Assembly: GCA_002480925.1 (NCBI GenBank)
Contig: DLDA01000010.1
Coordinates: 72,682 to 136,681 of the forward strand
Reading direction: 5' to 3'
DNA length: 64,000 bases
Source of the DNA: Lachnospiraceae bacterium UBA7784
GTDB lineage: Bacteria; Bacillota; Clostridia; Lachnospirales; Lachnospiraceae
The position numbers and the translations under genes are program-made. Positions 15,295 through 23,686 of the stretch are shown piece after piece (position 1 is the first letter of the stretch; each line of letters opens with the position of its first letter). The notes beneath the pieces were generated by a model that made no database searches, was not told the DNA's origin, and was given only the letters and a program-made list of their open reading frames with translations.

Positions 15295-16395
15295 TCATTT
15301 CAGGATCTGATCGATCGCAGTCAGCAGGTCTTGATCTGTGAGCCCTGTATCTATCATAGCCTCACCGATTTCTTTAAGAAGGATGAATCTGATATGACCA
15401 CAAGCCATCTTCTTATCGGATTTGGTCGTAGCCAGAATCTTTTCTGCATCATATCTGTCAGCTGGAACTGACAGAGGAAGGTCGTATGAAGATATCAGAT
15501 CAAGAATCATCCTATAGTCGTCGGATGAGATATATCCCTTCTTCATGGAAAGATATGAGGCGGCATTCATTCCTAAGGCCACGCACTGGCCATGAGACAG
15601 AGAAAAATCCGAAAGCTTCTCCACAGCATGTCCGATCGTATGACCGAAATTCAATGTGGCTCTGATGCTCTGCTCCTTTGGATCAGTCTCAACTACCCTT
15701 CCCTTTATCTGACAGCTTCTCTTTACTACTGTAAGCATAGCATCTGGATCAAAAGAGCGGATCTTTTGCCTCTTATCTATCAGGAAGTTAAGATAGGCCT
15801 TATCAGCTATAAGTCCGTGCTTTATGACCTCTCCCATGCCTGATGCAAGCTGGTCGGCAGGAAGACTCTCTAGGACAGAAAGATTCATATAAACGAGTCT
15901 AGGCATATAGAATGCTCCCACCATATTCTTGAAGGCCCTGAAATCGACTCCGGTTTTGCCGCCTATTGAGGAATCTACCATAGAAAGAAGGCTTGTAGGC
16001 ATCTGGATAAAATCTATGCCGCGAAGATAAGTCGCTGCGGTAAAACCGCAAAGATCACCGACTACACCGCCTCCTAATGCAACAAGCAGATCATGTCTGT
16101 CAAAATGAGACTTTATCAGGAATTCGTAAAGATCTTCCACTACATCAAGGTTCTTTGAAGCCTCTCCTGCTCTGAATACGAACTGAGTGACAAGTGAGGC
16201 TGCATGGCAAAGGGTATCCTTTACAGCATCCAGATAAAGCTCTGATACGTTTGAATCGCTGACTATACAGATCCTGCTATAGGTCCTGCCGGTTTTACTG
16301 ATATAGTCTAAAAGCCTGCTGTAGTCATGTGTAAGAGCTATCCTGTAGCAGGGACTGCCCTTGTAATTTATCTGTAATTCATCTGTATCTTTCAT
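15295..16395 (-). CDS. aroB: 3-dehydroquinate synthase AroB
   Basis: Second step of the shikimate pathway: DAHP to 3-dehydroquinate, NAD- and metal-dependent. NAD-binding region GGGVVGDLCGF, metal ligands in GMGEVIKHG and NFGHTIGHAVE, and LSHGQCVALG. 366 residues from the ATG at 16395, which has a modest GGATGA before it; a TTG four codons upstream has no binding site. Its place between ylmH and lspA is unusual, since aroB normally sits with other aro genes. Confidence 0.92.
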   Translation of the reverse strand: MKDTDELQINYKGSPCYRIALTHDYSRLLDYISKTGRTYSRICIVSDSNVSELYLDAVKDTLCHAASLVTQFVFRAGEASKNLDVVEDLYEFLIKSHFDRHDLLVALGGGVVGDLCGFTAATYLRGIDFIQMPTSLLSMVDSSIGGKTGVDFRAFKNMVGAFYMPRLVYMNLSVLESLPADQLASGMGEVIKHGLIADKAYLNFLIDKRQKIRSFDPDAMLTVVKRSCQIKGRVVETDPKEQSIRATLNFGHTIGHAVEKLSDFSLSHGQCVALGMNAASYLSMKKGYISSDDYRMILDLISSYDLPLSVPADRYDAEKILATTKSDKKMACGHIRFILLKEIGEAMIDTGLTDQDLLTAIDQILK

Positions 16396-16419
16396 AATAT
16401 CATCCAATTATCTGATTGG

Positions 16420-17181
16420 TCAGTCATACCATTCTATGCTGACCTTTATCCGTCCTTTATTTGTCAATCCTGTGAAATCACTGATACGGAATTTTCCGTT
16501 TCCACGGATTGTTATTATATCCCCTGAAGAGATCTGCCTGGTGTGACTTTTCTCTATGCGGCTGTTTATCATCACTCTTTCAGAATCGATAAGTAAGCAT
16601 CCTTTAGTCCTTGAGGTATGGGCTGCTGCTGCGACAAGAGAATCAAGCCGGTCTGAGCTTATGATTATGGTCTCCTGGCGAAATGAGGGCCTGATATCTG
16701 ATCCATGAAAATCAATAAGCGAAGCAAAGACCTCGGTGTGCCTTACACTAATAATATTGTCAAGGATCAGGGGAGCGATCCTGTCAACACAAAACAGGGT
16801 GCATGAATGGTCTTTACTGTCTACAAGCAAATCACCAAGAAGTTCTCTTCTGATACCAAGGTTCATAAGAGCCCCCAGGTAGTCCCTGTGAGTCAGGGAC
16901 TCGGCAAAGTTCTGATTCCGACAGGAAATCCTTATGGCCTTAAAGGGGAAGTCTCCATTCTGTTCAAAAAAAGCGTCAGAGGGCATAAAACATACCATCT
17001 GACGCTCTGACAATTCATATCCACCATCAGTAGTTACAGTAGAGAAAAAGTGCATGGTATGGAGAATAGAAAGCTCTCTCGCATCGCAGAAATCTGTATA
17101 AACCGGATAGGCTCTTGCACTGGCCCTTTGGTCAAGGTCATTGAATCTCTTACGGATAAAATCATCTGTATCTGTCTTCAT
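16420..17181 (-). CDS. ylmH: YlmH-type S4-domain RNA-binding protein
   Basis: RNA-binding protein of the division/cell-wall cluster family; in Bacillus YlmH (RqcP2) takes part in ribosome-associated quality control. 253 residues, with a central conserved domain (about 80-170) and a C-terminal S4 domain (about 185-245). The start ATG overlaps the sepF stop by 4 bases, so translation is coupled to sepF. Confidence 0.88.
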   Translation of the reverse strand: MKTDTDDFIRKRFNDLDQRASARAYPVYTDFCDARELSILHTMHFFSTVTTDGGYELSERQMVCFMPSDAFFEQNGDFPFKAIRISCRNQNFAESLTHRDYLGALMNLGIRRELLGDLLVDSKDHSCTLFCVDRIAPLILDNIISVRHTEVFASLIDFHGSDIRPSFRQETIIISSDRLDSLVAAAAHTSRTKGCLLIDSERVMINSRIEKSHTRQISSGDIITIRGNGKFRISDFTGLTNKGRIKVSIEWYD

Positions 17182-17669
17182 TGCAGTGACTGTACTGATG
17201 ATATAGAGCCAGGCAGATTATCCACCATCTGAAGGAAGTCACCAGTGATAGTCACATCCTTCGGAGTAATAAGGAATATAAAATTCGATACCCGCTGCAG
17301 GTTGCCCTCCTTAGCGTAGCAGACACCAGAAACAAAGTCTATTATACGCTGTCCTACGCTCATGTCGAGTCCTTCGGTATTTAGCAGTATTGTCGTACCG
17401 CTTATCAGAGTATCTGCAATCTCCTGTATATCGCCGTAGGAAGTCGGCTTTATTGATGCAACAGCCATGCCGTCAGCCGCCTTATATGACCTTCTTTGGG
17501 AGCTCTCCTTTGATCTTATAGGGGTGATCTTCGAAGATGCGGCCTCATCCCTGTCCCTGGTTCTGCGACGAGGACGTTCTTCTTCTGTTTCTTCATAATC
17601 CTCGTCATCATATTCATCATCGTCTGACGGAAGATTTACTGCATCAAGGAACTTATCAAATATGCTCAT
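17178..17669 (-). CDS. sepF: Cell division protein SepF
   Basis: Membrane-binding partner of FtsZ in Gram-positive bacteria. 163 residues: an N-terminal amphipathic helix (MSIFDKFLDAVNL), a charged linker rich in Asp/Glu/Arg (residues 16-60), and the conserved beta-rich SepF domain (about 70-155). It lies in the yggS-sepF-ylmH order typical of the dcw-adjacent region of Firmicutes. Confidence 0.93.
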   Translation of the reverse strand: MSIFDKFLDAVNLPSDDDEYDDEDYEETEEERPRRRTRDRDEAASSKITPIRSKESSQRRSYKAADGMAVASIKPTSYGDIQEIADTLISGTTILLNTEGLDMSVGQRIIDFVSGVCYAKEGNLQRVSNFIFLITPKDVTITGDFLQMVDNLPGSISSVQSLQ

Positions 17670-17681
17670 AAACGACCTCTC

Positions 17682-18380
17682 TTATATATTATAATAACGT
17701 GCTCCAAAAATTCCGGTGCCGACACGGACCATTGTGGCACCCTCCTCAATGGCTACCTCATAGTCATTAGTCATTCCCATGGACAGAACATCCATACTCA
17801 CATTATCATATTTTTTGCCCGCTATGTCAACCGATTTATCCTTCAGAGTCCTGAAAACCTTCCTGTTATCCTCTGGATCCTCGACAAACGGTGCTATGGT
17901 CATAAGCCCCTTTACGGTTATGCCGTCAAGTGAAGCACATTCTGCGACCAGATCCTCTGCCTCATCGAGCTTTACTCCGAATTTGCTTTCCTCGTCTGCC
18001 ACATTGACCTCGATCAGGACAGGGATTATTACTCCGTGCTTCTTGGCCTGGATATTGATCTCCTCAGCAAGTCTGAAGCTGTCTACAGAATGGATAAGGG
18101 CTACCTTTCCGGCAATATACTTTACCTTGTTTCTCTGCAGATGGCCTATCATATGCCACTCAATGTCATCTGGCATCTTATCGATCTTTCCGGTAAGCTC
18201 CTGAACCTTATTCTCACCGAATATGCGGATCCCGTCATTATATGCTTCCATCAGCATTTCTACAGGCTTTGTCTTGCTAACAGCAATAAGAGTCACCTCA
18301 GAGGCATCCCTCCCGGCGCGGTCGCAGGCAGCATGGATTCTTTCTTCCACAGCTTTTAGATTTTCAGTAACTATTCCCAT
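17682..18380 (-). CDS. yggS: YggS-family PLP homeostasis protein
   Basis: Alanine-racemase-fold protein that binds pyridoxal phosphate and buffers its pool; no enzymatic activity known. PLP-lysine in LIAVSKTKP (K36). Conserved GENKVQE, WHMIGHLQRNK, LSMGMTNDYE and RVGTGIFGAR. 232 residues from the ATG with AAGGAG 8 bases upstream; an in-frame GTG three codons earlier sits on top of that binding site and is rejected. Confidence 0.93.
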   Translation of the reverse strand: MGIVTENLKAVEERIHAACDRAGRDASEVTLIAVSKTKPVEMLMEAYNDGIRIFGENKVQELTGKIDKMPDDIEWHMIGHLQRNKVKYIAGKVALIHSVDSFRLAEEINIQAKKHGVIIPVLIEVNVADEESKFGVKLDEAEDLVAECASLDGITVKGLMTIAPFVEDPEDNRKVFRTLKDKSVDIAGKKYDNVSMDVLSMGMTNDYEVAIEEGATMVRVGTGIFGARYYNI

Positions 18381-18392
18381 CAGTATCACTCC

Positions 18393-19790
18393 TTAGTTGT
18401 CATTAAGCATCTGTCCGTCTTTCACACCCTTTGCCTTAAGAACCACCCTGTCGTAAAGTCTCAGCTGATTATTGTATACAGGCTCTATTATGCTGTACTG
18501 ATTGTTTCTGTAAAGCAGGTTAACCTGAATGAGCTGTGTGTATCCCTTGTTTGCCAGATATACGCCATAGGTCTTCTTCACATCGCAGTCTGACAGGGAC
18601 AGGCTCACTGAGGCCGAATCAGGCTTTAAGATGATGGTATCATTGTCTGCCTTACTGAAGCTTGCCCAGTAACTTCCATCGGCTGCCTTCTGGTATAGCC
18701 TGAATTTGCGAAAAAGGCTTTCGCTGCCATCCTTTGTATAAACACCAGGCTTCTTTGAAGATCCGCTTGTCGTAACATATTCCGATGGAATATGATATAG
18801 AATCTTCTTGACAAGTGAAGAATCCGGAACCTTAAGTCCCTTCACCTGATCAAGCATAAGACCAATATCTAAAAATCTGCTTTCAGCGAACCTGTCCATC
18901 GAATCATCAAGAGAAAGCACCAGATATTTCCTTCCCTGTCTTTCACTTATAGCTGCATTGGCCCAGGCTGTCGTATGATCCTTCTCAAAGCGGATCTCTA
19001 TTACTGATTTATCCTTAAGACGCTCCGCCATCTTATCATTAAGCTGACATACAAGCTGCCAGTTGTCATCGGTAACAAGACGAAAGGCCACATCTCCTGA
19101 GGAAAGCGACTGACCAGAGGAGAGCTGCTGAGTATTAAGACGCGAAGGATCAAAGCTGTCCGCACCTACCTGATCTGCGCTTATGCCGCTAAGATCGTCA
19201 TACGAAAGGCATACAAGCCCCTCTGTAGGAGCCTTTATGGGTGTGAAATCGACATCTGAGCCGGAATCCTTTTTTACCTCAGAAAGAGTGCTCTTTATCC
19301 GGTCTCCATTAGCAATATTCAAAATATCAGCACCTGATTGCAGGAGCTGGTAGGCCTCAGAAAAAGAATTCGGAGAATATCCCTTATTGAAATTAGATAA
19401 GAGCTCTACAAGTTGCTCCCTTTGTATATCTGAAAGCTCCTCTTTGCCTTCATTCTGCTTCTTTAAGGTTGAAACAAAGGCTCCGGTCCTGTCGATACCT
19501 GACACCTGAGAATTTTTCGCGGCGACATTTCCCTGAGGGATCAGATATACCACCTGACCCGATGAGTCAGTCTTTACAAGAGTCTCCTTCCTTATGGCTA
19601 TGGCACGGAGATTGTCGTTCTCAACTATCTGACCCTGTCTGACCTCTGTAACAGGTATATGATTCCCTGAGAAAAGTGAAACAACATGGAAGACAATATA
19701 TATAAAAAAAAGAACCAGAATAATGAAGTCTATATGAATCCTTGGAATCTTTCCCGGAAACCTTGTGATCTTGTCATTATTTTCTCTCAA
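18393..19790 (-). CDS. HlyD-like membrane-anchored protein of the sepF cluster
   Basis: Not assigned a firm function. 465 residues. A single N-terminal transmembrane segment (about 19-43) is followed by a large exported region. That region starts with a barrel-sandwich-like piece (VRQGQIVENDNLRAIAIRKE) and returns to a similar fold near APTEGLVCLSYDDL, as in HlyD/membrane-fusion proteins. It has a helical spacer (about 105-185) much shorter than in true efflux adaptors. No ABC or RND partner is nearby. TTG start supported by GGAGAG 6 bases upstream, just after the rplT terminator. Position ahead of yggS-sepF suggests an envelope or division role. Confidence 0.7.
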   Translation of the reverse strand: MRENNDKITRFPGKIPRIHIDFIILVLFFIYIVFHVVSLFSGNHIPVTEVRQGQIVENDNLRAIAIRKETLVKTDSSGQVVYLIPQGNVAAKNSQVSGIDRTGAFVSTLKKQNEGKEELSDIQREQLVELLSNFNKGYSPNSFSEAYQLLQSGADILNIANGDRIKSTLSEVKKDSGSDVDFTPIKAPTEGLVCLSYDDLSGISADQVGADSFDPSRLNTQQLSSGQSLSSGDVAFRLVTDDNWQLVCQLNDKMAERLKDKSVIEIRFEKDHTTAWANAAISERQGRKYLVLSLDDSMDRFAESRFLDIGLMLDQVKGLKVPDSSLVKKILYHIPSEYVTTSGSSKKPGVYTKDGSESLFRKFRLYQKAADGSYWASFSKADNDTIILKPDSASVSLSLSDCDVKKTYGVYLANKGYTQLIQVNLLYRNNQYSIIEPVYNNQLRLYDRVVLKAKGVKDGQMLNDN

Positions 19791-19806
19791 TAGAATCTCT
19801 CCATAT

Positions 19807-19845
19807 AAAAAAACTCATAATGCAGCAGGATAGCCGCATTATGAG
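19807..19845 (-). terminator. Terminator of infC-rpmI-rplT
   Basis: Perfect 10-bp stem CTCATAATGC / GCATTATGAG, 12-base loop, followed on the minus strand by seven T residues, 10 bases after the rplT stop. Confidence 0.9.
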
Positions 19846-19854
19846 ATCAAAGTC

Positions 19855-20211
19855 TTATGCTACCTTGCTCTTTGCAAGATCACAGAGCTTTGCAAAACCC
19901 TCTGCATCTGAAACAGCCATGTCAGAAAGCATCTTGCGGTTGATATCAACTCCTGCAAGCTTTAAGCCATGCATCAGAACGCTGTATGAAATACCGTTGA
20001 TCCTTGCTGCTGCATTGATACGTGCGATCCAGAGCTGTCTGAACTGTCTCTTCTTCTGCTTTCTTCCTGCATAAGCAGTTGTAAGAGCTCTCATCACAGA
20101 CTGCTTGGCCACACGATACTGCTTTGACCTTGCTCCTCTGTATCCCTTAGCTGCCTTTAAAACCTTGTTATGCTTTTTTCTGGCGTTTAATCCGCCCTTA
20201 ACTCTTGCCAT
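19855..20211 (-). CDS. rplT: 50S ribosomal protein L20
   Basis: 118 residues, basic, begins [16 protein letters not shown] as expected. Early assembly protein of the large subunit; in Firmicutes it also represses its own operon by binding the infC leader. Third gene of infC-rpmI-rplT. Confidence 0.98.
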   Translation of the reverse strand: MARVKGGLNARKKHNKVLKAAKGYRGARSKQYRVAKQSVMRALTTAYAGRKQKKRQFRQLWIARINAAARINGISYSVLMHGLKLAGVDINRKMLSDMAVSDAEGFAKLCDLAKSKVA

Positions 20212-20241
20212 TTATGTATTCCTCCTAACTACCACTCACCA

Positions 20242-20439
20242 TTAAAGATATGGTAAGATCTTCTTCATGTTCTTCTCGTTTGTAGCATCTGTCATAGCTG
20301 CCTTACGAAGATTTCTCTTACGCTTGGTAGTCTTCTTTGTCAGGATATGGCTCTTGAAAGCCTTGTTTCTCTTCAGCTTACCTGTTCCTGTTGCTTTAAA
20401 GCGCTTTGCAGCTGCTCTTTTGGTCTTCATCTTTGGCAT
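20242..20439 (-). CDS. rpmI: 50S ribosomal protein L35
   Basis: 65 residues, highly basic, begins [15 protein letters not shown]. Between infC and rplT in the conserved order. Confidence 0.98.
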   Translation of the reverse strand: MPKMKTKRAAAKRFKATGTGKLKRNKAFKSHILTKKTTKRKRNLRKAAMTDATNEKNMKKILPYL

Positions 20440-20455
20440 GACTTTTCTGTCCTCC

Positions 20456-20974
20456 TTATTTCTTGATTTCCTTTACCGGTGCAAGCACAAGGCTTACACT
20501 TCTGCCCTCCTGCTTGGAAGGCTTCTCCACTGTGGCTACATCCACGAGCTTTTCTGCTACATCATCAAGGATGTGGCGGGTCTCCTTTATATGAGCCATT
20601 TCACGTCCGCGAAAACGCAGAGTGAGCTTTACCTTATTGCCCTTTGCAAGGAATTTCCTGGCATTATTGAGCTTGGTATTCAGATCATTCTCATCGATAT
20701 TTGGAGAAAAACGGATCTCCTTTATCTCGATAACCTTCTGCTTTTTCTTAGCTTCCTTCTCTTTTCTGGCGAGCTCATAGCGATACTTACCATAATCTAT
20801 GATCTTGCACACTGGGGGGTGTGCATTAGGAGATACCATTACCAGATCAAGGTCTGCTTCTCTGGCTTTAAACTGAGCTTCCTTGGCACTCATTATGCCT
20901 ATCTGTTCTCCGTGCTCTCCTATAAGCCTTACTTCTCTGGCCCGGATCTTTTCATTAATCAATAATTCGCTAAT
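20456..20974 (-). CDS. infC: Translation initiation factor IF-3 (AUU start)
   Basis: IF-3 controls start-codon fidelity and 30S recycling. 172 residues from an ATT start codon: the reading frame runs M(I)[18 protein letters not shown], the usual IF-3 N-terminus, and GGAGG lies exactly 6 bases before the ATT. The nearest alternative, TTG four codons later, has no binding site and would cut the conserved SELLINE. An AUU start is the known self-limiting device of infC. The N- and C-terminal IF-3 domains are complete. Confidence 0.95.
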   Translation of the reverse strand: MSELLINEKIRAREVRLIGEHGEQIGIMSAKEAQFKAREADLDLVMVSPNAHPPVCKIIDYGKYRYELARKEKEAKKKQKVIEIKEIRFSPNIDENDLNTKLNNARKFLAKGNKVKLTLRFRGREMAHIKETRHILDDVAEKLVDVATVEKPSKQEGRSVSLVLAPVKEIKK

Positions 20975-21157
20975 GGTACACCTCCAGTTCGTTGAGCCCC
21001 TACGCAGCAGTCCTACCGCAGCGCATTACTCCGCAACACGTAAAAAAGTGGATAGCACAGACTATCCACTTCAATACAATCATTCTGATCGATATGTAAA
21101 CACTGATGCACACCAGCCGGGTGATCAGGTGAGAGGGGATACTCTGCTTTCACAACG
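20975..21157 (-). ncRNA. L20-type leader of infC-rpmI-rplT
   Basis: About 183 bases of untranslated leader between a good promoter and the infC start. It contains a hairpin with CTGAT-CACC pairing to GGTG-ATCAG, a terminator hairpin and a further structured segment before the ribosome binding site. This matches the arrangement of the Firmicute L20 leader, in which L20 binding favours premature termination. Family assignment is by position and layout; a covariance search was not run. Confidence 0.65.
21042..21071 (-). terminator. Attenuator terminator in the infC leader
   Basis: Minus-strand stem AAGTGGATAG / CTATCCACTT (10 bp, 6-base loop) followed by a run of T. It lies about 85 bases into the leader and about 70 bases before the infC start, so termination here must be conditional. 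Confidence 0.85.
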
Positions 21158-21163
21158 CTAGAT

Positions 21164-21192
21164 ATGATAACATAGATATCCTCTCATGTCAA
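21164..21192 (-). promoter_or_regulatory. Promoter of the infC operon
   Basis: Minus strand: TTGACA (21187-21192), 17-bp spacer, TATCAT (21164-21169). Immediately downstream of the stop codon of the 66-residue gene. Confidence 0.8.
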
Positions 21193-21199
21193 GAGTTTT

Positions 21200-21400
21200 T
21201 TATAATCTGAGTATTCCCTCAAATACCTCACTTGCACTTCTGCTGTTAAGGAAGGACTGTGAATAGTCATGAAAAACAGGGGAAAATCCACTTCCATCCT
21301 CCTTCTTCGCACGCTTTTTGAAAAAGAAGGCTGTTTCTGATCCGTCTCCATGACTGTCAGCAACAGGACTTATCCTTTCTACTCTGTATAAAGCTTCCAT
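21200..21400 (-). CDS. Small hypothetical protein, 66 residues
   Basis: Not recognised. It begins MEALYRVERISPVAD and carries a basic patch (FFFKKRAKKEDG), an aromatic/hydrophobic middle (FSPVFHDYSQSFL) and a short helical end (ASEVFEGILRL); no membrane segment or Cys pair. It is judged real because AAAGGAGG lies 9 bases before the ATG and a strong promoter lies about 50 bases upstream. Stands alone between ppk and the infC promoter. Confidence 0.65.
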   Translation of the reverse strand: MEALYRVERISPVADSHGDGSETAFFFKKRAKKEDGSGFSPVFHDYSQSFLNSRSASEVFEGILRL

Positions 21401-21451
21401 AATACCAGCCTCCTTTCAGGCGACCTATGCAAACTCCATAACCTTTATGTT

Positions 21452-21480
21452 ATTATAATACAAAGTACAGAAAACCGCAA
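21452..21480 (-). promoter_or_regulatory. Promoter of the 66-residue gene
   Basis: Minus strand: TTGCGG (21475-21480), 17-bp spacer, consensus TATAAT (21452-21457). Confidence 0.65.
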
Positions 21481-21501
21481 GAGTATTTATATATATTCAG
21501 A

Positions 21502-23676
21502 CTATTCAGCCTCTTCCGGAGGCTTGGCCGGAGTAAAAAGCCTTCCTTCGTAGTTTTCTCTATTTTTTCTGCTTTCGGCCTCTTCGGTTCTCTCTATTGC
21601 CTCCTGACAGAAGACCATCTGACTTCCGATACTCTTCTGTCCTCTCCTGTCCTTTCTCTCATAACTGCCATCAGGCTTAAGGAAATAAGCCTTCAGATTA
21701 TCAGCCATTTCGACCTTAAGGATATGCCTGGCCTCTTCCCTGATATCAGCATCCTCAACAGGAAAAACGACCTCCACACGACGGTCCAGGTTACGAGGCA
21801 TCCAGTCAGCAGAGCCCATATAGACCTCCTCCTCTCCATCATTGTAGAAATAGAAGATCCTGCTGTGCTCGAGGAAGGTGCCTACTATTGATTCGACAGT
21901 GATATTTTCACTGACCTTTGGGATTCCGGTACGCAGGCAGCAGATACCTCTTATTATGAGATGGATCTCTACTCCGGCATTGCTTGCCTCATAGAGCTTT
22001 GCGATCATTTTTTTATCGCAGAGCGAGTTCATCTTGGCTACTATCCTGGCCTTCTTTCCTGATCTGGCATGGCTTATTTCCCTGTCTATCAGACGGTAGA
22101 ACCCGTTTCTAAGCCAGATAGGTGAAACTAATAGCCTGTTCCAGAATGCAGGCTCTGAATAGCCTGAAAGCATGTTGAAAAGAGCCGTAGCGTCCTCTCC
22201 GATAAGCTCTGAGCATGTAAGTATACCGCAGTCTGTATATATCTTTGCGGTCTTGTCGTTGTAGTTTCCTGTACCCAGATGGACATAACGCCTGATTCCG
22301 TCCTCCTCCTGTCTTACAACAAGAGCTATCTTGGAATGAGTCTTTAGGCCTACCAGACCATAAAGGACATGGCAGCCTGCCTTTTCAAGCTTTTTAGCCC
22401 AGCCTATGTTATTTTCCTCATCGAAACGGGCCTTCAGCTCGACAAGGACTGTGACCTGCTTGCCGTTTTCAGCTGCCCTGGCAAGAGCAGCGATGATAGG
22501 AGAATTTCCTGATACCCTGTAGAGTGTCTGCTTTATGGCAAGGACCTGTGGATCCTTAGATGCCTGCTTTATGAAATCTACTATGGTATCAAATGAGTCA
22601 TAAGGATGCTGGAAAAAGAGGTCCTTTTTTCTGATCTCGGCAAAGAGATCGTGACAATCAGCTACTCTTGGATTCAGCTGAGGAGTAAAGGGCTCTTCTC
22701 TCAGGTCATCATAGCCCGGCAGTGAGGCAATCTTCATGCAGATAGTCAGATCGAGAGGTCCGTTTATCATATAGACTGCATCATCGCTTACCTTGAGATT
22801 CTTCTTCAGGATATCAAGCAGCTTCTCATCTATTCCATCCTCGACATCAAGTCGGATAACCTCTCCCCATTCTCTCTTCTTTAGCTGCTTCTCCATCTCC
22901 TTCATCAGGTCTGCTGTCTCCTCCTCGTCAAGCTCGAAGTCAGCATTTCTCATTATCCTGTAAGGATAGGTGCAGATGACCTTATAGTTAAGGAAAAGCT
23001 TGTCCATATTGCCCGCTATTATCTGTTCGAGCAGGATGAAATCCTGTTCCTTATTCTTCGATGAAGGAAGGGAAACAAGCCTTGGAAGTACCGATGGCAC
23101 GGCAACAGTCGCAAACTGGACCTCACCTGGCTTGTCAAAATCCTTAAGAAGTCTTGAGCCCTTTTCTGGTGTAAGAAGAGCTGCCAGATTAAGGGTCTTG
23201 TTGGCTATATGAGGGAATGGCCTTGATGAATCGACGGCCATTGGAGTAAGGACAGGGAATACATTATCCTTGAAATAGGCATCTGCATATTCCCTCTGCT
23301 CATCTGTCATGTCCTTGTAGCTATGAAGAATACAGATGGAATTCTTCTCAAGCTGTGACTTAAGTGACCTGTTCAGACAGCTGTACTGCCTGTCTATAAA
23401 CTGATGGGTCTCCTTCCGTAAGGCATCAAGCTGCTCGCCTGCTGTCATACCGCATATATCACGCTTCTTATAGCCTGCGTGGACCATGTCTACAAGTGAG
23501 GCAAGCCTTACCATAAAAAACTCGTCCAGATTCGATGCTGTGATCGCCAAGAATTTGAATCTGTCCAGAAGTGGAAGCTTATTATCCTTTGCTTCATTTA
23601 ATATCCTCTGGTTGAACTTCATCCAGGACAGTTCCCTGTTTTCATAATATTTCGGATCTGAAAAATCTATATCCAT
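21502..23676 (-). CDS. ppk1: Polyphosphate kinase PPK1
   Basis: Makes inorganic polyphosphate from ATP reversibly through a phosphohistidine. 724 residues. N-terminal domain NRELSWMKFNQRILNEA, middle domains, and catalytic His in YVHLGTGNYND (H466). The paired phospholipase-D-like C-terminal domains include GIPKVSENI and YMGSADWMPRNLDRRVE. 10 bp downstream of the exopolyphosphatase gene, so synthesis and breakdown of polyphosphate are encoded together. Confidence 0.95.
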   Translation of the reverse strand: MDIDFSDPKYYENRELSWMKFNQRILNEAKDNKLPLLDRFKFLAITASNLDEFFMVRLASLVDMVHAGYKKRDICGMTAGEQLDALRKETHQFIDRQYSCLNRSLKSQLEKNSICILHSYKDMTDEQREYADAYFKDNVFPVLTPMAVDSSRPFPHIANKTLNLAALLTPEKGSRLLKDFDKPGEVQFATVAVPSVLPRLVSLPSSKNKEQDFILLEQIIAGNMDKLFLNYKVICTYPYRIMRNADFELDEEETADLMKEMEKQLKKREWGEVIRLDVEDGIDEKLLDILKKNLKVSDDAVYMINGPLDLTICMKIASLPGYDDLREEPFTPQLNPRVADCHDLFAEIRKKDLFFQHPYDSFDTIVDFIKQASKDPQVLAIKQTLYRVSGNSPIIAALARAAENGKQVTVLVELKARFDEENNIGWAKKLEKAGCHVLYGLVGLKTHSKIALVVRQEEDGIRRYVHLGTGNYNDKTAKIYTDCGILTCSELIGEDATALFNMLSGYSEPAFWNRLLVSPIWLRNGFYRLIDREISHARSGKKARIVAKMNSLCDKKMIAKLYEASNAGVEIHLIIRGICCLRTGIPKVSENITVESIVGTFLEHSRIFYFYNDGEEEVYMGSADWMPRNLDRRVEVVFPVEDADIREEARHILKVEMADNLKAYFLKPDGSYERKDRRGQKSIGSQMVFCQEAIERTEEAESRKNRENYEGRLFTPAKPPEEAE

Positions 23677-23686
23677 TTTGCCCTCC

